Below the pieces are notes generated by a model that saw only the letters and a program-made list of their open reading frames with translations, was not told the origin of the DNA and did no database searches. Shown in pieces: positions 1 to 8,648 of a stretch of 42,835 nt of DNA; positions within the stretch are counted from its first letter, which is position 1; each line of letters begins with the position of its first letter. The stretch is taken from assembly GCA_015490555.1 (NCBI GenBank), contig WFXO01000001.1:1-42835 (forward strand), in the 5' to 3' direction. The stretch is from Caldifarciminota bacterium. Lineage in GTDB: Bacteria > Hydrothermota > Hydrothermia > WGAB01. The position numbers were made by a program, and so were the translations under genes.

Positions 1-1124
1 ATTTCATTTAAAACAACACGGTTTGATCTTTCAAGTATTCTTTTAAGTAAACGATTATCTTTTGCCATATTACCAATTGACCCAACCATTACATTATCAA
101 ATTCTCTTGCCGGTAAAGGTTTTGATAAGCAAGCCGTTTTATCCCTGTGCTGTATCCTTGAGCATTTGTAATAAAAGAATTTGTCTCCATTTTTAAGAGT
201 GTAATGGGTAGTTAAATTTGATCCACAATAACCACACCTTAAAAGCCCTCTTAAAAGAAAATCATATTTGTTCTGTTTAATTGATTTACATTCCTCTTTA
301 TTTCGGTTAAGCATTCTTTGGACTTCTTCAAAAATCCTCCCGTCAATTATTGCCTCATGATTTCCTTGATAGATTTCACCACTATACTTTATTTTCCCTG
401 CATAAATGGGATTTTCTAAAATGTGCCTTGTGCTGGTATAAATAAAATCCTTTCCATTCTTTGTCTTATATCCTCTTTTGTTTAGTATCTTAACAACTTT
501 TGAAATAGAACCTTCTTTTAAGTAGGTCTCAAAAATAAATTTAATGATTTTAGCCTCTTGAGGATTGATGATAAGTTTTTTATTTTCTGGATCATAGTCA
601 TAACCCAGAGGTAAACAACCACCATTCCATAATCCCTTTTTAGCTCTTGCTTTCATTTTATCTCTTGTTCTTTCTGCTGTCATTTCCCTTTCAAACTGTG
701 CAAAGTCAAGCATTATGCTTCTTAAAAGTCTTCCCATTGCGTTGGTAGTGTCAAATTTCTGGGTTACGGCTACAAGTTCAACATTGTATTTATCAAAAAA
801 TTCAATTAAGTAATAAAAATCCTTGTGACTCCTTGTTAAGCGGTCAATCTTATAAACAAGGACAACATCAATTAAGCCCTTTCTTATATCCCTTAACATT
901 CTTTGAAGTTCTGGTCTATTTAAAGAAGCAGCGGAGAAGCCCGCATCTTCATAAATACCAAAAAGTTCCCAGCCCTCAAACTTTCGGCTTTTTAGAAAAT
1001 TCAAAATATGCTCTTTCTGGGATTCAAGAGAACTATAATCTTTTTCAGCCTGATTTTCCGTTGAAACCCTTGTATAGACCGCACACCTGACAACTTCTTT
1101 TTTCTTATTCTTTTTCATCTTCAT
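1..1124 (-). CDS. Large serine recombinase/site-specific integrase, partial (C-terminus beyond left edge)
   Basis: Manual reverse translation: MKMKKNKKKEVVRCAVYTRVSTENQAEKDYSSLESQKEHI...YKIDRLTRSHKDFYYLIEFF...GRLLRSIMLDFAQFEREMTAERTRDKM...LRGLLRCGYCGSNLTTHYTLKNGDKFFYYKCS. This matches the resolvase catalytic domain (YTRVS), the Recombinase domain and a zinc ribbon. Absent from the ORF track because it lacks a stop inside the window. Confidence 0.93.
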   Translation of the reverse strand, partial: MKMKKNKKKEVVRCAVYTRVSTENQAEKDYSSLESQKEHILNFLKSRKFEGWELFGIYEDAGFSAASLNRPELQRMLRDIRKGLIDVVLVYKIDRLTRSHKDFYYLIEFFDKYNVELVAVTQKFDTTNAMGRLLRSIMLDFAQFEREMTAERTRDKMKARAKKGLWNGGCLPLGYDYDPENKKLIINPQEAKIIKFIFETYLKEGSISKVVKILNKRGYKTKNGKDFIYTSTRHILENPIYAGKIKYSGEIYQGNHEAIIDGRIFEEVQRMLNRNKEECKSIKQNKYDFLLRGLLRCGYCGSNLTTHYTLKNGDKFFYYKCSRIQHRDKTACLSKPLPAREFDNVMVGSIGNMAKDNRLLKRILERSNRVVLNE

Positions 1125-1491
1125 AGACTTTTACACCTTTGCTCTTTTTAACTTCTTTATTTTTGGTCAAGATTTTTAAGTTTTTCCTTTGGCTTAAAGC
1201 ACAAAGTAAGCCTAACTCAATAGACAACCCTTTAAACTCAAAGACAATTTTACTTGCTTTTATCCAGTCTTCTTTTTCTATATCTACATAAGGTAAAGCA
1301 AGAAAACCTTTTAAAAGTTTCTCAAAGATTTCTTTGTCTTTAACATCACTGAGGACATTGGCAATAGTGTATCCCGTCACCCCTATATTGTTCTCCTTCA
1401 ATAAAGTTTCTAAGATCTCCGTTTCATTTGTATGCTTTCCCTCAAAATAATCTTTCCATGTCTTTATATCAGTTAGTATCATTTTATTCAT
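1105..1491 (-). CDS. PIN-domain-like (VapC-type) protein with degenerate active site
   Basis: MILTDIKTWKDYFEGK...GVTGYTIANVLSDVKDKEIFEKLL...ALPYVDIEKEDWIKASKIVFEFKGLSIELGLLCALSQRKNLKILTKNKEV follows the VapC PIN layout (MILVDTSVWIDYF.../TGVILAEVL/LADALIAA/LLTRDKHF). ATGA overlap with the upstream gene. Confidence 0.65.
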   Translation of the reverse strand: MNKMILTDIKTWKDYFEGKHTNETEILETLLKENNIGVTGYTIANVLSDVKDKEIFEKLLKGFLALPYVDIEKEDWIKASKIVFEFKGLSIELGLLCALSQRKNLKILTKNKEVKKSKGVKVYEDEKE

Positions 1492-2126
1492 TTCCCGATT
1501 GCTAACTCTTTTAGAATTTTTCTATATTCTATTAGTTTCCTATTTACTTCTTGCATTTCATTTATCAATTTTTCATATTCAGGGTATTTCTGTTGAATCT
1601 CTTGCGGTGGAAGTCCTTTATTTTCTTCTTTCTCGATTTCTTCTGTGTACCATTTTCTAAATTTTGCCTGCCATTTCGTTAAATGAGGGCGTAATCCTTC
1701 ATTTAGTACTTCTACAGCAATTCTTACAATAGTTCGGGTGCTCTCATTTTTTCTCACCTTTGAAATAGGTATCTCTTTTACCAACTCTCTTGTTATCCTA
1801 AAAAATTCATACCAAGAATTGTAAATTTCTACAATTACATCGTTTTTAAAATCAATTGGTAATCCTATTTTTCTAGTAGATAGTTCAACCCATAACTTGT
1901 AAGCAATCTGCATATCATCGTAATTTGGTTTTATTTTTATCTTATGATTTCCTATTCCTATTATAGCTTCGTTTATCTCGTAAGATTTTGCTCCAATTCC
2001 TCTATTTTTTAATATAACAATTAATAGCCAAATCACTAAGGCACCAGCGATTAGTAATACCAACCATTTACTTAAAACTATTTGAATATCCCAATTTTGA
2101 TTTAAGAACAGTCGTATAATTTCCAT
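1488..2126 (-). CDS. Membrane-anchored protein (one N-terminal TM helix plus helical cytosolic domain), putative partner of TIR protein
   Basis: WLVLLIAGALVIWLLIVIL is one clear hydrophobic helix, followed by a well-formed soluble domain (IKPNYDDMQIAYKLWVELSTRKIGLPIDFKNDVIVEIYNSWYEFF...). The gene starts 2 nt after the TIR gene stop. Confidence 0.75.
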   Translation of the reverse strand: MEIIRLFLNQNWDIQIVLSKWLVLLIAGALVIWLLIVILKNRGIGAKSYEINEAIIGIGNHKIKIKPNYDDMQIAYKLWVELSTRKIGLPIDFKNDVIVEIYNSWYEFFRITRELVKEIPISKVRKNESTRTIVRIAVEVLNEGLRPHLTKWQAKFRKWYTEEIEKEENKGLPPQEIQQKYPEYEKLINEMQEVNRKLIEYRKILKELAIGK

Positions 2127-2128
2127 AT

Positions 2129-2683
2129 TTATTCACACCTATTATATCTAAATTGAGGAAGTGAATTATCTATTAAATCAGCCTTATCTATTCTTGCCTT
2201 AAAGGCTTCTTCTATCCACTTCTTAATTTTGCGCTCGTCTTCTGTCCAATCGTAAAATTTAGCATATCCTGATCTGATATTAGCTACTAATCTCGGAGGA
2301 ACAATGTCAGGATTAAATTTATCCTTACCATAGTCAGGATGTGTAGGTAAACATAAGCCCAATAATCCTGAATATCCACCAACTTTTTTCATCAACGCCG
2401 CAGATATTTCCCAATCTACATGTTTCCGGCAGTAAGTTTTAGGACCAACTAATACCACTAATACCGATATATCTGAGATGTAATCTTCTTGTATTAGTCT
2501 TTTTATATATTCAGTGCTAACATCAGTATCTATATCGCCAGGCTTTACTGATCTGTTTATAAAAAGATGTCCAAATAATTCTTCAAAACGATTTCTATAA
2601 TATTCATCCTCTTTATGATAATAACTGATAAAAACCTTATGGCGTGTGTCTTTTTTGGATTCGAAAAGGTAATTCCAGCTCAT
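2129..2683 (-). CDS. TIR-like protein of the MTH538/ThsB (DUF1863) type
   Basis: HKVFISYYHKEDEYYRNRFEELFGHLF...TEYIKRLIQEDYISDISVLVVLVGPKTYCRKHVDWEISAAL matches the ThsB-like TIR layout (FISY..., I...I.DS.VLVVLVG..TY...WV.WEI). Strong RBS (AAGGAGGAGATAAAATG); ATGA overlap with the RHH gene. Confidence 0.85.
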   Translation of the reverse strand: MSWNYLFESKKDTRHKVFISYYHKEDEYYRNRFEELFGHLFINRSVKPGDIDTDVSTEYIKRLIQEDYISDISVLVVLVGPKTYCRKHVDWEISAALMKKVGGYSGLLGLCLPTHPDYGKDKFNPDIVPPRLVANIRSGYAKFYDWTEDERKIKKWIEEAFKARIDKADLIDNSLPQFRYNRCE

Positions 2684-2877
2684 TTTATCTCCTCCTTAAA
2701 ATTAATTTTACCTTTAAGAGATAATAAAGTTTCCTTTTGTTTCATTCTTACAAACTCCCTACAAGCAACATTAACAGCCCTGCTTTTCTTTTTCTCTCCT
2801 GTAATCCTCAATAGCTCATCAAGTAGGTCTCTATCCATTGAGACCGTGAATCTTAAAATTTCTTTTTTATCTCTCAT
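2680..2877 (-). CDS. Ribbon-helix-helix (VapB/CopG-like) antitoxin/regulator
   Basis: MRDKKEILRFTVSMDRDLLDELLRITGEKKKSRAVNVACREFVRMKQKE: RHH pattern (RFTVSMD..LLDEL...SRAVNVACREFV). Start at 2877 preferred over the track start at 2949. Confidence 0.75.
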   Translation of the reverse strand: MRDKKEILRFTVSMDRDLLDELLRITGEKKKSRAVNVACREFVRMKQKETLLSLKGKINFKEEIK

Positions 2878-3018
2878 GTTGTGCAACCTTCCATAATTTT
2901 GTCCTTTCATATACACTATAAATATACTCCTAAAAGATGCATTTGTCAAGTAGTATTTTCACCAAATATATGGCTTAGTTTTGTGATTTACAAAATGACC
3001 CCATATTGTAATTACAAA

Positions 3019-3379
3019 CCCGCCGATAGAGGTAAGGGAAGAAGTCAATAAGCGGTCAAAGGAAAAGGAAGAATTAGAGAAAAAACTTGAAGAAATAAGG
3101 CTTAAAATAAGGAGAAAGGAAAGCACGGTCATTGATTTTGAAGTGATAAAGAAAGGATTTGAAGGATTTTATAAGGTGTATCCTTCTCTTGAGCCAAAGG
3201 AAAGGCAGGCACTGGCAAGGCTTTTTATAAAAGAGGCAAAAATCTTAAATGATAAGGTAGATGTTGAATTTCTTGAATTTCCAGAACTTGCCCATCAGGA
3301 GCCTGTCCAGATTTTGAAAGAGCCGTCAATTAGGGGAGCTCCTTATATGCCATCCCTGGATACTTCGTGTACATCTTAA
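3019..3379 (+). pseudogene. C-terminal remnant of a large serine recombinase
   Basis: Open frame NPPIEVREEVNKRSKEKEELEKKLEEIRLKIRRKESTVIDFEVIKKGFEGFYKVYPSLEPKERQALARLFIKEAKILNDKVDVEFLEFPE: coiled-coil and tail typical of serine recombinase C-termini, without the catalytic or zinc-ribbon domains. Confidence 0.7.
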
Positions 3380-3558
3380 AGTCTGTTCATCACGACCAAT
3401 ACTACATCGGTTCCTCTCGCAACCCTGAAACAAGGTTGACGTTTTATAACACGGTTGAAAAAGGTTTCACCTCAAGATACAGGCCGTGGAAAATCGTCTG
3501 GGAAAAAGGAGTTCTCAAGCGAATCCATAGTGACTCAAGAATTGTGTTTGGGTTATGA
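3340..3558 (+). pseudogene. GIY-YIG nuclease-family gene fragment
   Basis: GYFVYILKSVHHDQYYIGSSRNPETRLTFYNTVEKGFTSRYRPWKIVWEKG matches the N-terminal GIY-YIG domain. No upstream in-frame ATG at the expected place, and the frame is disrupted downstream. Confidence 0.7.
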
Positions 3559-3757
3559 TCACCTCAAGATGCGATATCTCAAAATTTCAGGAGCCATCGG
3601 TTCCTGGGTTTCTCTTTGACTTCTGAGAACACCCAGTACAGGAGGTTCACTACTGCCTCTTCCCACCTAAGACTCATACAGTCATTTTCCAAAAACCTTC
3701 GACCATAAACAAGTGTTAGAAGTTGTCCCTTATTCTTTTCGCAAAGGAGGAAGAAAC

Positions 3758-4582
3758 ATGTGGGTTCTCGTTTCCAGCATCCTCTTGACCGCTCAAGGGT
3801 GGAACATCTCGATAAACGCTGGATTGAACCTCAGCCAAAGTTACTATAATGCTGCGTGGTCCGGAGACGAAACGGGCTCCATTGTCTGGACCGGGACCGT
3901 TGATCTTGAGGCAAAACGGATGATCCAGACACACTTCCTGTTGACAAAGACTACACATCTGGCTTACGGACAAACCTATTCCCAGGACCCGGAAACGGGC
4001 CGATGGAACCCTCCCCAAAAATCCATGGATCGGATCGAAAATGAAACCGTGATTCGAATGACCCGGCACTGGCTTGTGGAACCGTTCTTCTCCCTGTTGG
4101 CCAGAAGTCAATTTGCCGACGAAGCCACCTCAACTCGATTCAATCCGTGGGAGATTACGACATCCCTTGGGTTGGTCAAAACCCTCTACCAATCAGAACA
4201 AGACGAGATCAACCTTCGGGAGGGCATCGCAATGAAAACAACCTTAGATCGCCGCCACCTCATGGACACAGCACAGGAAGGAGGACTTGAAACGGTCCTC
4301 CAAATCAAGAAGAGCTTTACTCAAAACATCCAATATCAGGGAAAATTCACCCTTTTTAAAGCCCTTGCCCGCTCACAAAGCACCCTTTCCACAACATGGC
4401 AGACTCCGGATGTGAACTTCCAAAACACGTTCAGGATTGCTCTCACGAAATACCTCCAGCTGACCTTCTATCTCGAACTCCTTTACGACCGGGACATCGT
4501 TGACCGCCTCCAACTCAAAGAAAACCTCTCGATCGGGTTGTTTTACCAGATCCCTCGAGGGGAAGGCTCAGAGCAACCCTGA
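3758..4582 (+). CDS. Putative outer-membrane beta-barrel protein (DUF3078-like)
   Basis: Signal-like N-terminus MWVLVSSILLTAQGWNISINAGLNLSQSYYNAAWSGDE and alternating amphipathic strands ending ...LSIGLFYQIPR. RBS AAGGAGGAAGAAAC precedes 3758. Confidence 0.6.
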   Translation: MWVLVSSILLTAQGWNISINAGLNLSQSYYNAAWSGDETGSIVWTGTVDLEAKRMIQTHFLLTKTTHLAYGQTYSQDPETGRWNPPQKSMDRIENETVIRMTRHWLVEPFFSLLARSQFADEATSTRFNPWEITTSLGLVKTLYQSEQDEINLREGIAMKTTLDRRHLMDTAQEGGLETVLQIKKSFTQNIQYQGKFTLFKALARSQSTLSTTWQTPDVNFQNTFRIALTKYLQLTFYLELLYDRDIVDRLQLKENLSIGLFYQIPRGEGSEQP

Positions 4583-4951
4583 GGCCATACCCACGATCTT
4601 TCCCAAATCTTTTCCGCAATCTCTTCTCGTCGTTCCTTTTTGTATGATGGCTTCCTCTCCTTGTCCTCCGGAATTGCCTTTTACCCCTAAACACAATGCC
4701 CGATGCACGACCAGGCAGGAGGTGTTTCCTGGTGGGGAGAGCCTTTTATCAAGATTTTCCGGACACGGCTTCCTGGACCCTTCTGCATGTGGTTCGACCA
4801 AGAAAGAAATGGGGAGATCTTTGATAAACCCGAGACTTAAACCCGGATTCTCGTTGTACAGATCTCGCTTCAAAGATTCACTAGACACCTCACGTAGGAC
4901 GTTCCCTAAGCCCATCTTCCGCAACAAAGGGATGCGCCGAGACCATCTGTT

Positions 4952-5170
4952 CTACAATTCCTCAAGGTCAACAGAGTCCACTGGGTCGGGGGCGTCCGGG
5001 ATCATCCCTGGTGGAGACTCAAGGAACCTCCGCAATGTCTGAAGGAGGGTGTCGGAGGAGCGGAACACCCATCGCCGGAGCCCTTTTTCACGAGGGCCAG
5101 CAATCTGCAGGGTGAACCGCTCCTCATCCCCGACCCGAACCTGCTCAATCACATAGATACGACGGAACAT
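4952..5170 (-). CDS. Small hypothetical protein translationally coupled to the upstream LVIVD protein
   Basis: MFRRIYVIEQVRVGDEERFTLQIAGPREKGLRRWVFRSSDTLLQTLRRFLES; TGATG overlap with the 5170..8610 stop. Confidence 0.5.
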   Translation of the reverse strand: MFRRIYVIEQVRVGDEERFTLQIAGPREKGLRRWVFRSSDTLLQTLRRFLESPPGMIPDAPDPVDSVDLEEL

Positions 5171-8100
5171 CAAGCACCCCGGGATAGAAAGACCTTCCGG
5201 AACCACACCTGCCGGCCTGTTTCTATTCGAATCAAGTAGAGCCCAGCAGGCAGGTGAGGTTCGATCCGCCAGATCCGAATGCCCGGCTCCAGGTGCCGCT
5301 GCCAGGTCCGGACCCTTCTCCCGGTCACATCATAAAGATGCACACCGACGGATATGGGTTCCGGCAAAGCAAAACGGAAACTCAAAACTCCGGATGTGCT
5401 CCACAGACCCAGAAGTCGTAGAGATGTGACCGTTGGTGAATTCTCCTGTACAGAGACGATGGCAAAGGTGAGGGTATCGCTCGTCGAAGAGTTCCCAGCA
5501 ATGTCCACCGCCCGAACGAAATACCCGACCAGGGCGACCCCAGGGAGTTCGGGGATCTCACCTTCCCAAAAGCCGTCTCCCGGGAACATCATTACGGAAT
5601 CCCAGGGAAGGGTATCAGCCTGATAAAGAAGCCACACTTCGGCGATCCCACTGAGCGAATCATGAACCCATGCGTGAACCGGCCAGGGACCGAAGAACCC
5701 TGTGGTGTCGGTCCAGTGCGTGAGGGAATCGACAGACGGCGGGGTGAGGTCTAAGCCAAAGGAGTCCGGCCCGGCCCATGCCGAGGTGTGGCCTGCCATG
5801 TCAAAGGCCTGGACTCGCCACAGATATCGGCCCTCTCCCAGATCCAGAGTTGCCGTGTTCGTGTCCACCGTATCGGTGATCACCACAGTGCTCTCCTGCA
5901 AGACCTGAATCACGTAACGCACCGGAGCCGCAAGCACGGTGGGCACCCGGGAAACAAAGGAAACAGGGCTCCACAGGAAGGTCACGGGTGTCACATTCCG
6001 CCAGGTGCCGCCCACCGGTTCTTCGAGTACCGGTGTGATCGGCCCTGTGGTGTCCACCTCAAAGGTGATGGGCGTGGAGAAGTCTCCCCGGTAGCCCTCA
6101 GCGGAGACCGCCTGAATCCGTAAGTAGTACCGGCTCTCCGCAAGATTGACAAGCAGCATTGTGGTATCCGGAGTGTTCAAAGAATCTACAAGGTTCTCAA
6201 AGTCCGGATCCAGGGCCAATTCAAGGGTATAGGCGACCGCGCCGTTCGAGGCATTCCAGATCACAACGACCGAATCAGATCCAAGATAACTTCCGTCCGG
6301 TGGCCACAGGACCTGGGGCGGGTCCGGCGCTGCAGCAACCCATCCCGTATGAAAGATCAAGGGTACGGCCTCTCCCTGAAGATCCCAGGCCTCACACGGC
6401 CAGCGGGAGTAGATCGTCAAAGAGTCCCCCGGCTCGACCAGATCATAGAAGTGGAGGAAGAGGGTCCCCAACGTGTCCGTAGCCGGGGGAAGTGCGTCGG
6501 TGACACTCTGGATGGTGATTTCAATCGTACTCCCCGTGCTATTGACGGTCATCGTGAAGCCAGGGGACAGGGACCACTGGACTGAATCTAACAACATGTA
6601 GGATGCTTTGAATTGGATGTGGAGTGCGGCCACACTGTCCTGGGGATGGGCCAGCACGATGGGGAGCCGAACCTCATAATCAACCGACGCGGTATCCCCC
6701 AGAACCCAGAGGTCGGCACGAGGTCTCCGAAACCCGAAATACTCAAAATTGTACTGGGCCGTAGCCAAAACCCAAGTTTCTCCTCCTACGGCCAAATCCG
6801 CCGCTCCTGCCGGATTCCGAAATCTGTAGAACCCCGCAAGGAGAGGCTCTTGAGGGTTGGAGACATCCAGCACATAGAGGGTCATGTAGGGAGGCCCATC
6901 TGCGTGGAAGAAAAGATACGGCGCCACAAAGGTGAGTCCTCGAGCCCCATGTTCCCAGTACAGCGGGAAGGTACTGAGTTTTTGAGGGCTCAACGGGTTC
7001 CTCATATCGAGGATATACACCGAATCTTCCAGTCCGACGAAGACGAGAGAATCCCCGGTCGCCACACTGAGGGCTGGATAGGGATACGTCGTCAGCAAGA
7101 CCGGGGACGTCGTATCTGAGATATCCCACACTTCAAGCGAGATTCCGTGCGCCACAAAGAGAAGGTTGTCCTGGCAGGCGATATCTTCAGCACCCAGGCC
7201 CGAGATGCTCTGCACGATGTCTGGATTGTGAGGATCCGAGACGTCCACAATCTGCAGGCCCTGAGTACCAAAGGCGTAAAGATACCGGCCCAAGGGAAGA
7301 AGATGTGTGATATGGTCATTCAATGGGATCTGGCCGATGGGCGGGCCGAAGAGACTCTCGGGATGGAAGATGTAAAGGGTGCTATTCCATCCCCCTGAGG
7401 TGGCAAAGAGATAAGGTGGGAGGGTTCCCCAGGCCACCGCAGCCGTTGGACCCACCTGGCCGTTGGTTCCGATATTTCGAGTGGTTACCGAATCAGCAAT
7501 GCTCAAGAACCACAGGCCAGGGCCATCTGTGATGGCGACCAGGGTGTCGTGGATCGCTATCTTTTCGGACTGAGAGGTGTAGAGCCCACCGCAGATCCCC
7601 ACTGGCATCAGGATCCCTGCGGAATCCCGGATGATCCGGAGGGCATACAAACCGCCACTGGTCAGATACACCCAGGGCCCTGAAACGATCAGATCGGCCT
7701 TCTCTGGGACAGCAGAAACCCGAAGGGTCTCCTGGAGGGAGGGGTGGGCAGGATCGGAAAGACTCAGCCGGACCAAAAACTCCGGTGCATAGGGTCCTCC
7801 ACTGAGCGCGTAGAGTCCCGCAGAGGTGGCAAAGAGGCGATAGAACGAACCCAGGGGATACATGGGGGCCAGGGTGTCCACCACCGCAGGCTGGCTCGGA
7901 TCGGAGAGGTCCACGGACAAAATCACCGACGTGGTAGCATACGCATAAGACCCGTAAACGGTGACATCGTAGATCATCTGGCCCGGACGGACAACCGCTA
8001 CCTCCTGGGGTTGGGCGGGATCGCTAAGATCAATGATGTGGAGTCCCTGACGGTCCGCCACAAGGAGGTGGTCAACGTCGTAAAAGAGGGCCTCTTTGGG

Positions 8101-8610
8101 TTCATCAAAGGAGCCGCCGCTCCCCAAGGGCACGGGCTGGAAGGGGGTCGAGATATCAAACAGATAAAGTGCGTCACAGGTTACCGTCGCCAGCAGGGAA
8201 TCCGAGACGGCAACCAGCCCCTGGAAACACGCAGGGATGTTCACGGTGGTGAGAGGTACGGGGTTTTCGGGGTCTGTGAGGTCCAGCACCACCAGTCCAA
8301 GGCCGCTCACGAGCACATAGCCGTAGCCGTTATGGACTTTCACGTCTTCGACGGTGCCCAGGGTATCGAAGGTCAAGGTATTGACCCTGCGAGGGACGGC
8401 CGGGTTCGAGACATCCACCACCCAAAGTCCGTGGCGAGATGTCAATTGGAGGGCAAGATACACCGTGTTGTCTAAGGAAGCCGCCCGGATGACACTCCCT
8501 CCAGCGATCCAGGTCTCCCTGCGGGCAAGATAAACATTCATCGAATCTGCAGCCCACAGGCCCATGGCATTCCCAACGAGGAGCCACAACCCTATCCATC
8601 CCTTTCGCAT
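5170..8610 (-). CDS. Secreted LVIVD-repeat beta-propeller protein with Ig-like domains and T9SS type A sorting domain
   Basis: Repeated xLxVVDVSNPAxP / LHIIDLSDPAQP / LQIVDVSDPHNP motifs; C-terminal PISVGVHLYDVTGRRVRTWQ...LPAGLYLIRIETGRQVWFRKVFL. AGGAGG RBS upstream of 8610. Confidence 0.9.
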   Translation of the reverse strand: MRKGWIGLWLLVGNAMGLWAADSMNVYLARRETWIAGGSVIRAASLDNTVYLALQLTSRHGLWVVDVSNPAVPRRVNTLTFDTLGTVEDVKVHNGYGYVLVSGLGLVVLDLTDPENPVPLTTVNIPACFQGLVAVSDSLLATVTCDALYLFDISTPFQPVPLGSGGSFDEPKEALFYDVDHLLVADRQGLHIIDLSDPAQPQEVAVVRPGQMIYDVTVYGSYAYATTSVILSVDLSDPSQPAVVDTLAPMYPLGSFYRLFATSAGLYALSGGPYAPEFLVRLSLSDPAHPSLQETLRVSAVPEKADLIVSGPWVYLTSGGLYALRIIRDSAGILMPVGICGGLYTSQSEKIAIHDTLVAITDGPGLWFLSIADSVTTRNIGTNGQVGPTAAVAWGTLPPYLFATSGGWNSTLYIFHPESLFGPPIGQIPLNDHITHLLPLGRYLYAFGTQGLQIVDVSDPHNPDIVQSISGLGAEDIACQDNLLFVAHGISLEVWDISDTTSPVLLTTYPYPALSVATGDSLVFVGLEDSVYILDMRNPLSPQKLSTFPLYWEHGARGLTFVAPYLFFHADGPPYMTLYVLDVSNPQEPLLAGFYRFRNPAGAADLAVGGETWVLATAQYNFEYFGFRRPRADLWVLGDTASVDYEVRLPIVLAHPQDSVAALHIQFKASYMLLDSVQWSLSPGFTMTVNSTGSTIEITIQSVTDALPPATDTLGTLFLHFYDLVEPGDSLTIYSRWPCEAWDLQGEAVPLIFHTGWVAAAPDPPQVLWPPDGSYLGSDSVVVIWNASNGAVAYTLELALDPDFENLVDSLNTPDTTMLLVNLAESRYYLRIQAVSAEGYRGDFSTPITFEVDTTGPITPVLEEPVGGTWRNVTPVTFLWSPVSFVSRVPTVLAAPVRYVIQVLQESTVVITDTVDTNTATLDLGEGRYLWRVQAFDMAGHTSAWAGPDSFGLDLTPPSVDSLTHWTDTTGFFGPWPVHAWVHDSLSGIAEVWLLYQADTLPWDSVMMFPGDGFWEGEIPELPGVALVGYFVRAVDIAGNSSTSDTLTFAIVSVQENSPTVTSLRLLGLWSTSGVLSFRFALPEPISVGVHLYDVTGRRVRTWQRHLEPGIRIWRIEPHLPAGLYLIRIETGRQVWFRKVFLSRGA

Positions 8611-8648
8611 GGAAAAACCTCCTTTTGGTGGACATATTTGTGGAATGC

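Noticed and set aside
2129-2683. Canonical Thoeris (thsA/thsB) call
   Set aside because: The TIR component fits ThsB, but the partner has no recognisable SIR2/SLOG or Macro domain, so naming it Thoeris would overstate the evidence.
2615-2896. 93-aa plus-strand ORF
   Set aside because: Antisense to the TIR and RHH genes; no independent coding signal.
4500-5042. 180-aa plus-strand ORF and overlapping 119-aa minus-strand ORF (4568..4927)
   Set aside because: Biased Arg/Ser/Pro composition and no recognisable motif. A third frame (AGGVSWWGEPFIKIFRTRLPGPFCMWFDQERNGEIFD) looks faintly protein-like and may be a gene remnant, but I cannot name it.
7744-8475. 243-aa plus-strand ORF
   Set aside because: Antisense to the LVIVD protein; its repetitive composition mirrors the repeats on the coding strand.
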